Shown here: piece by piece, positions 14,775 to 22,110 of the stretch
Layout of the letters: each line of letters starts with the position of its first letter
Numbering within the stretch: the stretch's first letter is position 1
Source: Streptomyces tendae
Lineage (GTDB): Bacteria; Actinomycetota; Actinomycetes; Streptomycetales; Streptomycetaceae
Assembly: GCF_008632955.1 (NCBI RefSeq)
Contig: NZ_CP043959.1
Location: 6,014,001 to 6,078,000, forward strand
DNA length: 64,000 nucleotides
Direction of reading: 5' to 3'
Translations under genes and position numbers: made by a program
Notes under the pieces: model-generated
Databases searched by the model: none
What the model was told of the DNA's origin: nothing
What the model saw: only the letters and a program-made list of their open reading frames with translations

Positions 14775-14975
14775 ATGGCAGTCGGCCAACCGCCCGTTCA
14801 CAAGCCCCAGTGGTTCAAGTCGTCGTACAGCGGCGGCAACACGACTGAATGCCTGGAGGCGGCTTTCACACCTGTCGTCGTGCTCATAAGAGACTCGAAG
14901 CGGTCGTCGGGCCCACGGCTCAAGGTCTCAAAGAAGGCCTGGGCGCACTTCATAACGGACGTGCCCGCCCGGTGA
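14775..14975 (+). CDS. DUF397 protein, partner of the WhiJ-type regulator
   Basis: A 66-residue DUF397 protein with the family core WFKSSYSGGNTTECLEAAF and a later 'VLIRDSK'. These small proteins bind or modulate the HTH regulator encoded next to them. No gap separates the two genes. No toxin-like feature is evident, although related HTH/DUF397 pairs have been likened to toxin-antitoxin modules. Confidence 0.92.
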   Translation: MAVGQPPVHKPQWFKSSYSGGNTTECLEAAFTPVVVLIRDSKRSSGPRLKVSKKAWAHFITDVPAR

Positions 14976-15053
14976 CCTTGTCGCGGATACCCGACCGGGG
15001 CGCGTGGCTCGCGTAGGCACCAGGGCTGACGGCGCTACAGCCCCGGCAGGGGG

Positions 15054-15590
15054 TTACACCACCCCACCCGCCGTCCACTCCCCCGCCAGCAGTCCGAGCA
15101 CCACCTCGTCCATGAACTCCCCCAGCACCCACGCCGAGTTGCGGAGCACTCCCTCGCGGGTGAAGCCGTTGCGCTCCGCGGAGCGGATCATCGCCTCGTT
15201 GTCCGACAGCGTCTCGATCTGCAGGCGGTGCAGGCCGCGCACGACGAAGCCGTAGTAGCACAGGGTCGCGACGACATCCGTGCCGTATCCCTTGCCGCGG
15301 GCGGCGGGGAGCAGGCCGAGGCCGATGTGGGCGTTGCGGTTGTGGCTGTCGATGCCCCACAGGTTCGCGGTGCCGAGCAGCGTGCCGCTCTCCAGCTCCA
15401 CCACGGAGAAGGGGACGACACCCTCGGCGGCGTAGTCGACGGCGAGGCGGGGGTCCTTCGACGTGACCGGCTGCCACGGCGCGCCCTCGGCCCGCGCGGC
15501 GTTGACCACGTCGTTGTAAAGCTCGGCCCGCAGGACCGGGATGTCGTCCTCGTGCCGGTCCCTGAGCCCGACCCTGGTTCCCCTCAACAT
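15054..15590 (-). CDS. GNAT acetyltransferase, RimJ/RimL-like
   Basis: A 178-residue N-acetyltransferase. The acetyl-CoA site is LLPAARGKGYGTDVVATLC, preceded by the beta strand of GTANLWGIDSHNRNAHIG and followed by 'ETLSDNEAMIRSAERNGFTREGVLRNSA', the usual RimJ/RimL end. The substrate is probably a protein N-terminus or small amine but cannot be deduced. GGAAG lies five bases before the ATG. It is divergent from a second GNAT gene across 232 bp, in which no site was recognised. Confidence 0.9.
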   Translation of the reverse strand: MLRGTRVGLRDRHEDDIPVLRAELYNDVVNAARAEGAPWQPVTSKDPRLAVDYAAEGVVPFSVVELESGTLLGTANLWGIDSHNRNAHIGLGLLPAARGKGYGTDVVATLCYYGFVVRGLHRLQIETLSDNEAMIRSAERNGFTREGVLRNSAWVLGEFMDEVVLGLLAGEWTAGGVV

Positions 15591-15822
15591 GCGGTCTTCC
15601 TATCGGACCGGAGCGAGCGGCGGCAATCGATTAAGACGAGCGATCACGGCCGGGCGGCGCCCGTGCCGCCGGCGTTACGCTGGGAGCCATGGAGTGCTTC
15701 GCCGCCTTGCGTACGCGTCACTGAGGGCCCCCTCGCCGCCGACCGCGTCGGCCGGGAGCGGGCCGACCCAGCCCTTCTCCCCTCCCTGGGTGTCCAGCCC
15801 TCAGCCCGAAAGGCGCACTCCC

Positions 15823-16305
15823 ATGCTCATTCGCGCGTTCACCCCGCACGACCTGGCGCGACTGACCGAACTCACCATCCAGACGTTCCGGCCGTTCTAC
15901 GAGGACTCCTTCCGCACCTTGGTCGGTGAGGCCGTCTTCGCCAACCAGCACGGCGACTGGCGCGACGACTACCGCAAGCAGGTGCCCGAACTCCACGCCC
16001 CCGAGCGGCACATGTACGTCGATGTCGCCGAGGCCGACGGCGACATCGCCGGCTACGTGGCGTGGAGCGTCGACCCCGCCCGCCGGAACGGCACCGTCAG
16101 CCACCTCGCCGTCTCCGCCGAACACCGCCGCAACCACGTCGGTACCGCCCTGTGCGAGCACGCCTTCGCGCGGATGCGGAGCCTCGGGGCCGAGGTGGTC
16201 GAGATCGGCACCGGAGGAGATCCCTTCCACGCACCCGCCCGCGCCCTCTACGAGCGCCTCGGGTGCACCGCGCTCCCGGTCGCGGTCTACTACCGGGAGC
16301 TCTGA
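15823..16305 (+). CDS. GNAT acetyltransferase
   Basis: A 160-residue N-acetyltransferase starting MLIRAFTPHDLARLTELTIQ. The acetyl-CoA loop is HLAVSAEHRRNHVGTALCEHA and the C-terminus has 'GGDPFHAPARALYERLGC', a typical GNAT ending. An AAGG about ten bases upstream favours this ATG; the open frame extends further upstream but without conserved residues. The gene ends in a strong hairpin. Substrate unknown. Confidence 0.87.
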   Translation: MLIRAFTPHDLARLTELTIQTFRPFYEDSFRTLVGEAVFANQHGDWRDDYRKQVPELHAPERHMYVDVAEADGDIAGYVAWSVDPARRNGTVSHLAVSAEHRRNHVGTALCEHAFARMRSLGAEVVEIGTGGDPFHAPARALYERLGCTALPVAVYYREL

Positions 16306-16311
16306 GCCGGG

Positions 16312-16349
16312 CCTGAGGGACGGGCGCCTTTCCGCGCCCGTCCCTCAGG
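16312..16349 (+). terminator. Hairpin terminator after the GNAT gene
   Basis: Perfect 16-bp arms (16312-16327, 16334-16349) enclose CTTTCC, 6 bp after the stop codon. Confidence 0.75.
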
Positions 16350-16566
16350 TGCGCCGTCGACGGCACGGGGGAACCGGTCCTCGCCGCCGTCCGCACGGGA
16401 GTGGGCGCCGTTGACGGCATCGGCTGGACCGTGCCGGGCGACGCCACCGCCGTCCGGGCTCACCAGTAGGCCGCCGGAGCGCTCGAAAGAGGGCCGAGGA
16501 GCGGAACGGGCTCGTCCGGCGCATCCCGCCGTGGCGGCGGCATCCCGGGCCGGCGTCCCGCAGGTG

Positions 16567-17418
16567 TCACGGGTTCCAGGTCATCGTGGCGTAGACCCGG
16601 TCGAAGCGTCCCGCGGCCAGGTCCTGCCGGGCGATCGACCAGGAGTAGAGGGCCATCTCCAGACCGTCGAGCCCATGCATCCACTGGGCGAGGCACACCC
16701 AGTCCTCGGGACGTACGTCCGTATCGGGCGCGGGCAGATCGCCTCGGGCCACCGCGCGTGCCGCTTCCCGCCCGGCCGCCACACTGGGGTCCTCCGCCCA
16801 GTACTCGTCCTCGGCGTATCCACCCAGCTGAAGCCCGAGGCCCATGCCCTCACCCGGCATCTCGGACCAGACCTCGATCAGTTCGTTCGCATGGGGATGG
16901 TCCGGGTGAGCCACGCAGCCCAAGGGCTGCCCGGGAGCATGGACCGAGGTGCAGTACGGCAGGGAGACGTCGGTACTCAACCGGAGCAGGCCTTCCGGGA
17001 AGTCCGTCTCGTACGGGTAGTTCTTCCATTCCGGGTCGAGGTCCGCGGGGCGTTCCTCGACGGGCGTGCCGGCGGGAATGTGGAGTGCGGTGCCCAGGTT
17101 TCCCTGCCCGATCCGGTCGGGGTCGGGGTCGGCGAACAGCAGCAGGTGGCCGTCGGCGGGCAGGTCGAGGTCGGTCGCTCCGGCGGGCAGCGCGGCGAGG
17201 TCGATGGTGGCGGCGAGCTTGCACCACGGGTCGGAGACGTCCGCGGGAAGCATGAGGGGCCCGCCGAGCCTGCCCACCACGGGCCCGTCGCCCCGGGTGC
17301 CCAGAAAGGCACAGGGCCGGGCGAGGTCCGTCCACCGTGCGATGTCGTCCGGGGGGATGCCCTCTGCCAGAGCGCTCTCACGGAAGTCGTTCAGGATGTC
17401 CGGCGTTTCGGGGGGCAC
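16567..17418 (-). CDS. DUF1963 (YwqG-like) protein
   Basis: A 283-residue soluble protein with the DUF1963 pattern: VVGRLGGPLMLPADVSDPWC, HLLLFADPDPDRIGQ and the late QLGGYAEDEY. The family fold is known but its function is not. The GTG start has GGAG seven bases upstream. It follows an LRR gene on the same strand after 72 bp and may be co-transcribed with it. Confidence 0.85.
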   Translation of the reverse strand: MPPETPDILNDFRESALAEGIPPDDIARWTDLARPCAFLGTRGDGPVVGRLGGPLMLPADVSDPWCKLAATIDLAALPAGATDLDLPADGHLLLFADPDPDRIGQGNLGTALHIPAGTPVEERPADLDPEWKNYPYETDFPEGLLRLSTDVSLPYCTSVHAPGQPLGCVAHPDHPHANELIEVWSEMPGEGMGLGLQLGGYAEDEYWAEDPSVAAGREAARAVARGDLPAPDTDVRPEDWVCLAQWMHGLDGLEMALYSWSIARQDLAAGRFDRVYATMTWNP

Positions 17419-17490
17419 GGGCGGTCTCCTTGCGGTCGGGCGGGTTCGGATCGGGGAATCGCCGCCGGGTGGGCGGCGGTTCGTGGACGG

Positions 17491-19110
17491 TCAGGGGTGC
17501 AGCGTGACGGTCACGCCGTGTGCCCTGAGTCCGGGCACCACCGGATCGGGAACCCCCGAGGGCGAGGTCACGTTCCGTTCCGACAGGTGGACGTGTGACA
17601 GCGCCGGCATGTCGAGCAGGGGCCCGAGGTCCGTCAGGGACCGGCAGTGGCGCAGGTCGAGTTCCGCGAGGCGGGGCGAAGCGGTGAACAGGGTGATGTC
17701 CTTCAACGCGGCCCAGCGTGGGCCGGCCACGGTGAGTGAGCTGAGCCGTTCCACCGGTATGCCCTCGGCCGAGGGGCCGTCCGTCAGGAAACGGAGGGTC
17801 AGTTCCCTCAGTCCCGGGCACTCCTGAAGGGCGCTGAACGATTCCAGGTCCTCCATGTACAGCAGGGTCAGTGTGGACAAGGGGGATCCGGACAGATCAC
17901 CGAGGCCGCGGACGGCGGAACCGTTGATCATCAATGTGCGCAGCGCGGGCAGGCGGCCGAGGCCCTTGAGGTCGGCCAGCGTGGAGCAGCCGGTCAGAGT
18001 CACCTCCCGCAACGCCGGCAGCTCGCCCAGACCCTCCGTCGTGCGCAGGAGCGGAGCGCCGTGGATGCCGAGCTTCACCAGCCGCGGGTGGCCGTCCAGC
18101 CCTTCGAGCGTCGTCAGCTCGCCGCATCTGTCGAGGTCGAGGGAGTGAAGCCGCGGGAGAGCCGCGAACGGCGAGAGGTCGCCGAGCCGGTCGCCGCTCA
18201 GTCGGAGGTGCGCGACACGCGGCAGCTCGTCGAGTCCGTCCAGGTCCGTGAGAGACCCGCAGGACTGGAGATCCAGTGTCTCCAGAGCGGCCAGTGCCCC
18301 GCCGAAGCCACGAAGGGACCGCACCTTGGTCCGGCTCAGCCTCAGCTGACGCAGACCGCCGAGGTTCAGCAAGGGCTCGAAGTCCTCGACGGCGCCGCAC
18401 CAGCTCAGATCGAGGCGGGTCAGCCGGGTGAGGCGGCCGACCGGCGTGAGGTCCCGCACGCCCGTGCAGCTGCTCAGATCGAGGTCCGTGAGACGGGTGA
18501 GTTCACCGATCTCGGTGAGGTCGGTGAGCCCGTCACACTGGCGGAGGTCGAGCTTCTCGAGCATCGTGAGATGCCGCAGACCGTGCAGGGAAGAGGCGTA
18601 CGGCAGCCTCAGTTCCGTCCTGCCCTCCTGACGGAACGCCGGGGCGAGCAGGTGCTGGGCGAAACGGTCCGGGTCTCGGTCCGTCCTCCACAGGCGGACG
18701 AGGAACTTGGACGCGTACGGGTCGGCGGGGGTGAACCGGGCGGCCAGTCGCAGGGCATGTCCGCCGTCACCCGGCGCGGACAGGGCGACGAGTCTCCTGA
18801 CGGCCTTGCGCGCGCGGTACGCGGGGGCCTCCAGGTTCTCGCAGAACCCGTACGGGTCTCCGTCGGCCGTCGCCCACAACCGGAGCAGTTCCTCGGTGGA
18901 GCAGTCGGACGCCTCGCTGTACCGCACGGCCAGATCCAGCGCCGCGTCGCCGCCGCCGGACGCTGCGAGCAGCATGAGTTCCCTGACCGCCTCACCCGCC
19001 TCGGCGGGACTCGCGGTCTCCAGGAGCGCCCTCAACTGCCCTGTGCGCACTGCTGTGTTGTCGTCCGGTGTGGCGTCGGCGGGCACACCGGGGGAAGTCG
19101 GCTGTGTCAT
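17491..19110 (-). CDS. Leucine-rich repeat protein with duplicated helical N-terminal module
   Basis: A 539-residue cytosolic protein with no signal peptide or membrane segment. Residues ~35-155 hold two copies of a ~60-residue helical unit: each begins AVRxLxxLxA, passes ALxLAxR and LLRLW/LVRLW, and ends in a 'LEAPAYR'/'LLAPAFR' motif. From ~165 to the end there are about 13 leucine-rich repeats of 22-24 residues, consensus LxxLxxLDLSxCxxLxDLxPL, similar to those at the C-terminus of actinomycete NACHT/NLR-like proteins. No NTPase domain is present. A ligand- or protein-recognition role is inferred. ATG is used without a strong ribosome-binding site. Confidence 0.85.
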   Translation of the reverse strand: MTQPTSPGVPADATPDDNTAVRTGQLRALLETASPAEAGEAVRELMLLAASGGGDAALDLAVRYSEASDCSTEELLRLWATADGDPYGFCENLEAPAYRARKAVRRLVALSAPGDGGHALRLAARFTPADPYASKFLVRLWRTDRDPDRFAQHLLAPAFRQEGRTELRLPYASSLHGLRHLTMLEKLDLRQCDGLTDLTEIGELTRLTDLDLSSCTGVRDLTPVGRLTRLTRLDLSWCGAVEDFEPLLNLGGLRQLRLSRTKVRSLRGFGGALAALETLDLQSCGSLTDLDGLDELPRVAHLRLSGDRLGDLSPFAALPRLHSLDLDRCGELTTLEGLDGHPRLVKLGIHGAPLLRTTEGLGELPALREVTLTGCSTLADLKGLGRLPALRTLMINGSAVRGLGDLSGSPLSTLTLLYMEDLESFSALQECPGLRELTLRFLTDGPSAEGIPVERLSSLTVAGPRWAALKDITLFTASPRLAELDLRHCRSLTDLGPLLDMPALSHVHLSERNVTSPSGVPDPVVPGLRAHGVTVTLHP

Positions 19111-19230
19111 GAGGGGACTGTAGGGGCCAGGTGTGACAGGACGCCTGGCCGAGCCTCGGCTTCCGTGGACGCCGGGAACGGCTCGGCACCGTGTGGACCT
19201 CGCCGGAGCCGGTTTCCGGGCGCCGCCCGC

Positions 19231-19776
19231 TCAGTCCGCCGACGTGATCCGCCGCACCGTCTCCCGCGTCAGCTCCCGGTCCGCCGGGGTGTCGTCCAGG
19301 GCGCGGTGGAGGGTCAGGCCCTCGATCAGGGCGTCGAGTTGGCGGGCCGTGTCCGGTGGGAAGTGGAGTTCCAGCAGGGTGCGGCTGCGTCGCATCCAGC
19401 GGGCGCACAGGGCGCGGTACGGCTCCCGGCGCGCGGCGAGGGTGTACAGCTCCTGGACGAGGATCAGGTCGCGGCGCGGGCCCTCGGAGAGGGTGTGGAT
19501 CAGGTCGGTGACCGCCTCGCGGACCTCCTCGGGGGTGCCGGCGCCGGTGAGGTGGTGCTCGAAGACCGTCACCACATGGTCCGCGTAGCCGGTGAACGCT
19601 TCCAGCAGCAGCTCGTCGATGCCGGTGAAGTGGTACGTCATCGAGCCCAGCGGCACCCCGGCGCGGGCCGCGATCTTGCGGTGGGAGACGCCGGCGACGC
19701 CCTCCTCGGCGATCAGGTCGAGCGTCGCCGCGAGGATCCGCTCGCGACGGCGGGGGTCGGTTTGTCCGGTGGCCAT
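19231..19776 (-). CDS. TetR-family regulator
   Basis: A 181-residue regulator. The N-terminal HTH is clear (RRERILAATLDLIAEEG, VSHRKIAARAGVPLGSMTYH). The C-terminal ligand domain is variable. It lies 22 bp downstream of the acetyltransferase gene on the same strand, so the pair form an operon, and a perfect 16-bp palindrome precedes that operon. Autoregulation is therefore likely. The inducer is unknown. Confidence 0.93.
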   Translation of the reverse strand: MATGQTDPRRRERILAATLDLIAEEGVAGVSHRKIAARAGVPLGSMTYHFTGIDELLLEAFTGYADHVVTVFEHHLTGAGTPEEVREAVTDLIHTLSEGPRRDLILVQELYTLAARREPYRALCARWMRRSRTLLELHFPPDTARQLDALIEGLTLHRALDDTPADRELTRETVRRITSAD

Positions 19777-19798
19777 ACGGTCGGCTCGCCTGCCCGGC

Positions 19799-20380
19799 TC
19801 AGAGCGGGCGGACGGGTCGGGCCGGGTTGCCCACCGCCACGACGTTCGCGGGGATGTCCTTCGTGACCACCGCGCCGGCGCCGATGACGGAGTTGTCGCC
19901 GATGGTCACCCCGGGGCAGACGATCGCGCCGCCGCCCAGCCAGACGTTGTCTCCGATGGTGATGGGCAGCGCCGCCTCGAGCTTGTCGCGCCGGGGCTGC
20001 GGTTCCACCGGGTGTGTGGGCGTGAGGAGTTGGACGTTGGGGCCGATCTGGCAGTCCTCACCGATGGTGATGCGGGCGACGTCCAGCGCGGTGAGGTGGT
20101 AGTTGACGAAGGTCCGCGCGCCGATGCTGATGTTGCTGCCGTAGTCGATGTACAGGGGCGGGCGTATGTCGATGTCCTCGCCGGCGGAGCCCAGCAGCTC
20201 GGCGAGGATCGTCCGCGCCTCGGCGGGGTCGTCCACGTAGGCGGCCTGGTAGCGGGACGCGAGCCGCATGGCGTGCCGCTGCCGGCGCGCGATCTCCGGG
20301 TCGTCCGCGAGGTACAGGTCGCCCGCGAGCATGCGCTCCAGGTTGGTGCGCGGGTCCCCCGCGAAGTGGTCGGCCGTCAT
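19799..20380 (-). CDS. maa: Maltose/galactoside O-acetyltransferase (Maa-like)
   Basis: A 193-residue hexapeptide-repeat (left-handed beta-helix) acetyltransferase. The N-terminus LERMLAGDLYLADDPEIARRQ is the Maa-specific helical part. Hexapeptide repeats include ISIGARTFVNYHLTALD, NVWLGGGAIVCPGVTIGDNS and the end 'GAGAVVTKDIPANVVAVGNPAR'. The catalytic His is in LLTPTHPVEP. It transfers acetyl from acetyl-CoA to sugars. There is no ribosome-binding site: a TACGAT -10 box inside a palindrome lies 7 nt upstream, so the mRNA may be leaderless. TetR follows in the operon. Confidence 0.92.
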   Translation of the reverse strand: MTADHFAGDPRTNLERMLAGDLYLADDPEIARRQRHAMRLASRYQAAYVDDPAEARTILAELLGSAGEDIDIRPPLYIDYGSNISIGARTFVNYHLTALDVARITIGEDCQIGPNVQLLTPTHPVEPQPRRDKLEAALPITIGDNVWLGGGAIVCPGVTIGDNSVIGAGAVVTKDIPANVVAVGNPARPVRPL

Positions 20381-20396
20381 GCGTACGATCGTACGC
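20381..20396 (-). promoter_or_regulatory. Perfect 16-bp palindrome overlapping the maa -10 box (TetR operator)
   Basis: GCGTACGATCGTACGC touches the maa start codon. On the minus strand it contains TACGAT ending 7 nt before the ATG, so a bound repressor would cover the -10 box. Confidence 0.65.
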
Positions 20397-20491
20397 TCCT
20401 CGCTGCGGATGGGTACAGGCCCACACGGCGGGCGCCCCCGCGCCGGTGCGGCACGGGGGCGCCCGTGAGGAAGGGAGCTACGGCGCGGTCG

Positions 20492-20968
20492 TCACGCCGG
20501 TGTCAGCTCCGCCCGGCCGAACAGCAGGGCGTAGCCGGGGGGCAGCTGCGCGAGGACGCGGGTCACCAGCTCGTCACCGACCAGCGGCGGCAGGACGCTG
20601 AGCACGGAGCTGACGTCCCAGCGGGCCGTGGCCGGGGTCGCGCCCTCGATGCGGGCCGCCACCGAGTCGACGAACTCGGCCGCCGTCAGCGGGCGGGTCG
20701 CCGGGATCTGCGAGGCGACCACCCGCGCGGCCTCCTCGGGCAGGGCGCGGGCCAGGTCGACGCGTTCGTCACCGACGACGTGACCGCCGAGGGCGGACAG
20801 GACGACGCGGGTGACGCTCTCCGCCTCCGACCGCGTCGGGTACTGCCCGGCCTCCCGTACGGCGTCGACGAGTTCGAGCCAGGCGGGCTCCCGTACCGGG
20901 CGCGAGCCGGCCGGGATGTTCCCTCCCGGCTGCGGGACCGCGGGCTTCTGCGGCGTCAGCGTGGTCAT
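20492..20968 (-). CDS. DUF2267 protein
   Basis: A 158-residue protein with the DUF2267 pattern: an Arg/Ala-rich helical region with 'WLELVDAVREAGQYPTRSEAE', 'VTRVVLSALGG', 'ALPEEAARVVASQIP', and near the end 'LPPGYALLFGRAEL'. The family often occurs beside small heat-shock proteins, as here (Hsp20 gene 133 bp upstream on the same strand). Its function is unknown. No membrane segment is seen. Confidence 0.85.
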   Translation of the reverse strand: MTTLTPQKPAVPQPGGNIPAGSRPVREPAWLELVDAVREAGQYPTRSEAESVTRVVLSALGGHVVGDERVDLARALPEEAARVVASQIPATRPLTAAEFVDSVAARIEGATPATARWDVSSVLSVLPPLVGDELVTRVLAQLPPGYALLFGRAELTPA

Positions 20969-21101
20969 CCGAAGCTCCTCTCCGTCTGCGGTATTCGGTT
21001 CTGAGGGGGCCGGTGTTCCGTCGCCCGCCGGGGGCGTACGGCGCGTGGGCGCGTCCCGCGGGAGGGGGGTCCGCGGGACGCGTGGAAGGGGTGGGCGGCG
21101 G

Positions 21102-21521
21102 TCAGCCGGTGAGCTGCTTGCGGTCGCCGCCGGTGATCCGGATGCGGCGCGGCTTGGCCGCCTCGGCCACCGGGATGCGCAGCGTCAGGACACCGGCGTC
21201 GTACGCGGCGTCGATGCGCTCGGTGTCCAGGGTGTCGCCGAGGAACAGCTGGCGGGTGAAGGTGCCGGTCGGCCGTTCGGCGACCACCGTCTCCGCGCCC
21301 TCGGGGGCCGGCGAGCGACGCTCGGCGCGCACGTTGAGGACGTTGCGTTCGACGTCGAGTTCGATCGTCTCGGGGTCGATGCCGGGGATGTCGAAGTGGA
21401 CGACGAAGTCGTCCCCCGCCCGGTAGGCGTCCATCGGCATCGCCGAGGCGCGGGTGACGGGGCCGAACACCTGCTGCGTGAGGCGGTCGATCTCGCGGAA
21501 GGGGTCGGTACGCATGAGCAT
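21102..21521 (-). CDS. Hsp20/alpha-crystallin small heat-shock protein (HSP18-like)
   Basis: A 139-residue ATP-independent chaperone. It starts MLMRTDPFREIDRLTQQVFG. The alpha-crystallin domain shows DDFVVHFDIPGIDPETIELD, VERNVLNVRAERR, GTFTRQLFLGDTLD and the signature AAYDAGVLTLRIPVAE. AAGGAG lies nine bases before this ATG; a GTG one codon upstream is also possible. A good promoter and a RheA-like operator precede it, matching the HSP18 system of Streptomyces albus, where RheA is a thermosensing repressor. The rheA gene itself is not next to it here. Confidence 0.94.
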   Translation of the reverse strand: MLMRTDPFREIDRLTQQVFGPVTRASAMPMDAYRAGDDFVVHFDIPGIDPETIELDVERNVLNVRAERRSPAPEGAETVVAERPTGTFTRQLFLGDTLDTERIDAAYDAGVLTLRIPVAEAAKPRRIRITGGDRKQLTG

Positions 21522-21543
21522 CACAGTCCACTCCTTTCTGTGG

Positions 21544-21562
21544 CGTCATCTGTGCGATGCCC
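21544..21562. promoter_or_regulatory. RheA-like operator in the hsp20 leader
   Basis: CGTCATC-N5-GATGCCC matches the remembered RheA site TGTCATC-N5-GATGACA at 11 of 14 positions with the same 5-bp spacing. It lies between the promoter and the ribosome-binding site. Confidence 0.4.
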
Positions 21563-21577
21563 TACGGGTCAATTCCT

Positions 21578-21607
21578 TATATAGCCGATGGGGAGGAAAG
21601 TTGACAA
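21578..21607 (-). promoter_or_regulatory. Strong promoter of the hsp20 gene
   Basis: On the minus strand TTGTCA (21602-21607) and TATATA (21578-21583) are separated by 18 bp, close to the vegetative consensus. TATATA is rare in this GC-rich DNA. Confidence 0.65.
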
Positions 21608-21743
21608 GAGCGGACTCAGTTTCGGGTCGGGTGGGCCGTGGGCCTTGGTGCGGGGCTGGTGACGGGGCGTGCCGCCGGGAGGGTTAGCCTCGGAGTCCGT
21701 GGACCCCCGCCCGTGCGGGGCGCAGTGGCAGGAGGCAGCAGGC

Positions 21744-22046
21744 ATGGCGAAGGTTCCCAGTTCGGTCGTGGCCGCGAGCGGGCTCGTCGGCGGGTACGGC
21801 GTGGCCCGCTGGACCCGTAAGCGGCAGCTCGGCGGGGTCGTCCTTGCCGCCGCCGGGGTCGCCGCCGCCCAGCAGTGGCGGCAGCGCGCGGGCGGTGCGG
21901 CGGCCGGCGCCCTGTCGGTGGCCTACGTCGCCGCCTTCGCCGGGTCTCACCCGCTGGCGAAGAAGGTCGGCGCCTGGCCCGCCGTGTTCGGCGTGGCCGG
22001 CGCCGTGGCCCTCGCGTCGTGGGCGGTCGCCGACCGACGGGGCTGA
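21744..22046 (+). CDS. Small alanine/glycine-rich membrane protein
   Basis: A 100-residue hydrophobic protein with about three membrane segments (around GGVVLAAAGVAAA, ALSVAYVAAFAG and AVFGVAGAVALASWAVA) and a basic first loop (ARWTRKRQ). ATG is preceded by AGGAGG. I do not recognise a characterised family; similar short proteins are common in Streptomyces. It is divergent from the hsp20 gene. Function unknown. Confidence 0.75.
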   Translation: MAKVPSSVVAASGLVGGYGVARWTRKRQLGGVVLAAAGVAAAQQWRQRAGGAAAGALSVAYVAAFAGSHPLAKKVGAWPAVFGVAGAVALASWAVADRRG

Positions 22047-22110
22047 GACCCCGCCGGCCGGCGCGGGAGGGTGAGTCCCGCCAGTGCCCGTCCCTTCAGG
22101 GCGTGTCCCG

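Noticed and set aside
21522..21743. HspR (HAIR) or CIRCE element for the hsp20 gene.
   Set aside because: Neither CTTGAGT-N7-ACTCAAG nor TTAGCACTC-type repeats are present; the RheA-like site fits better.
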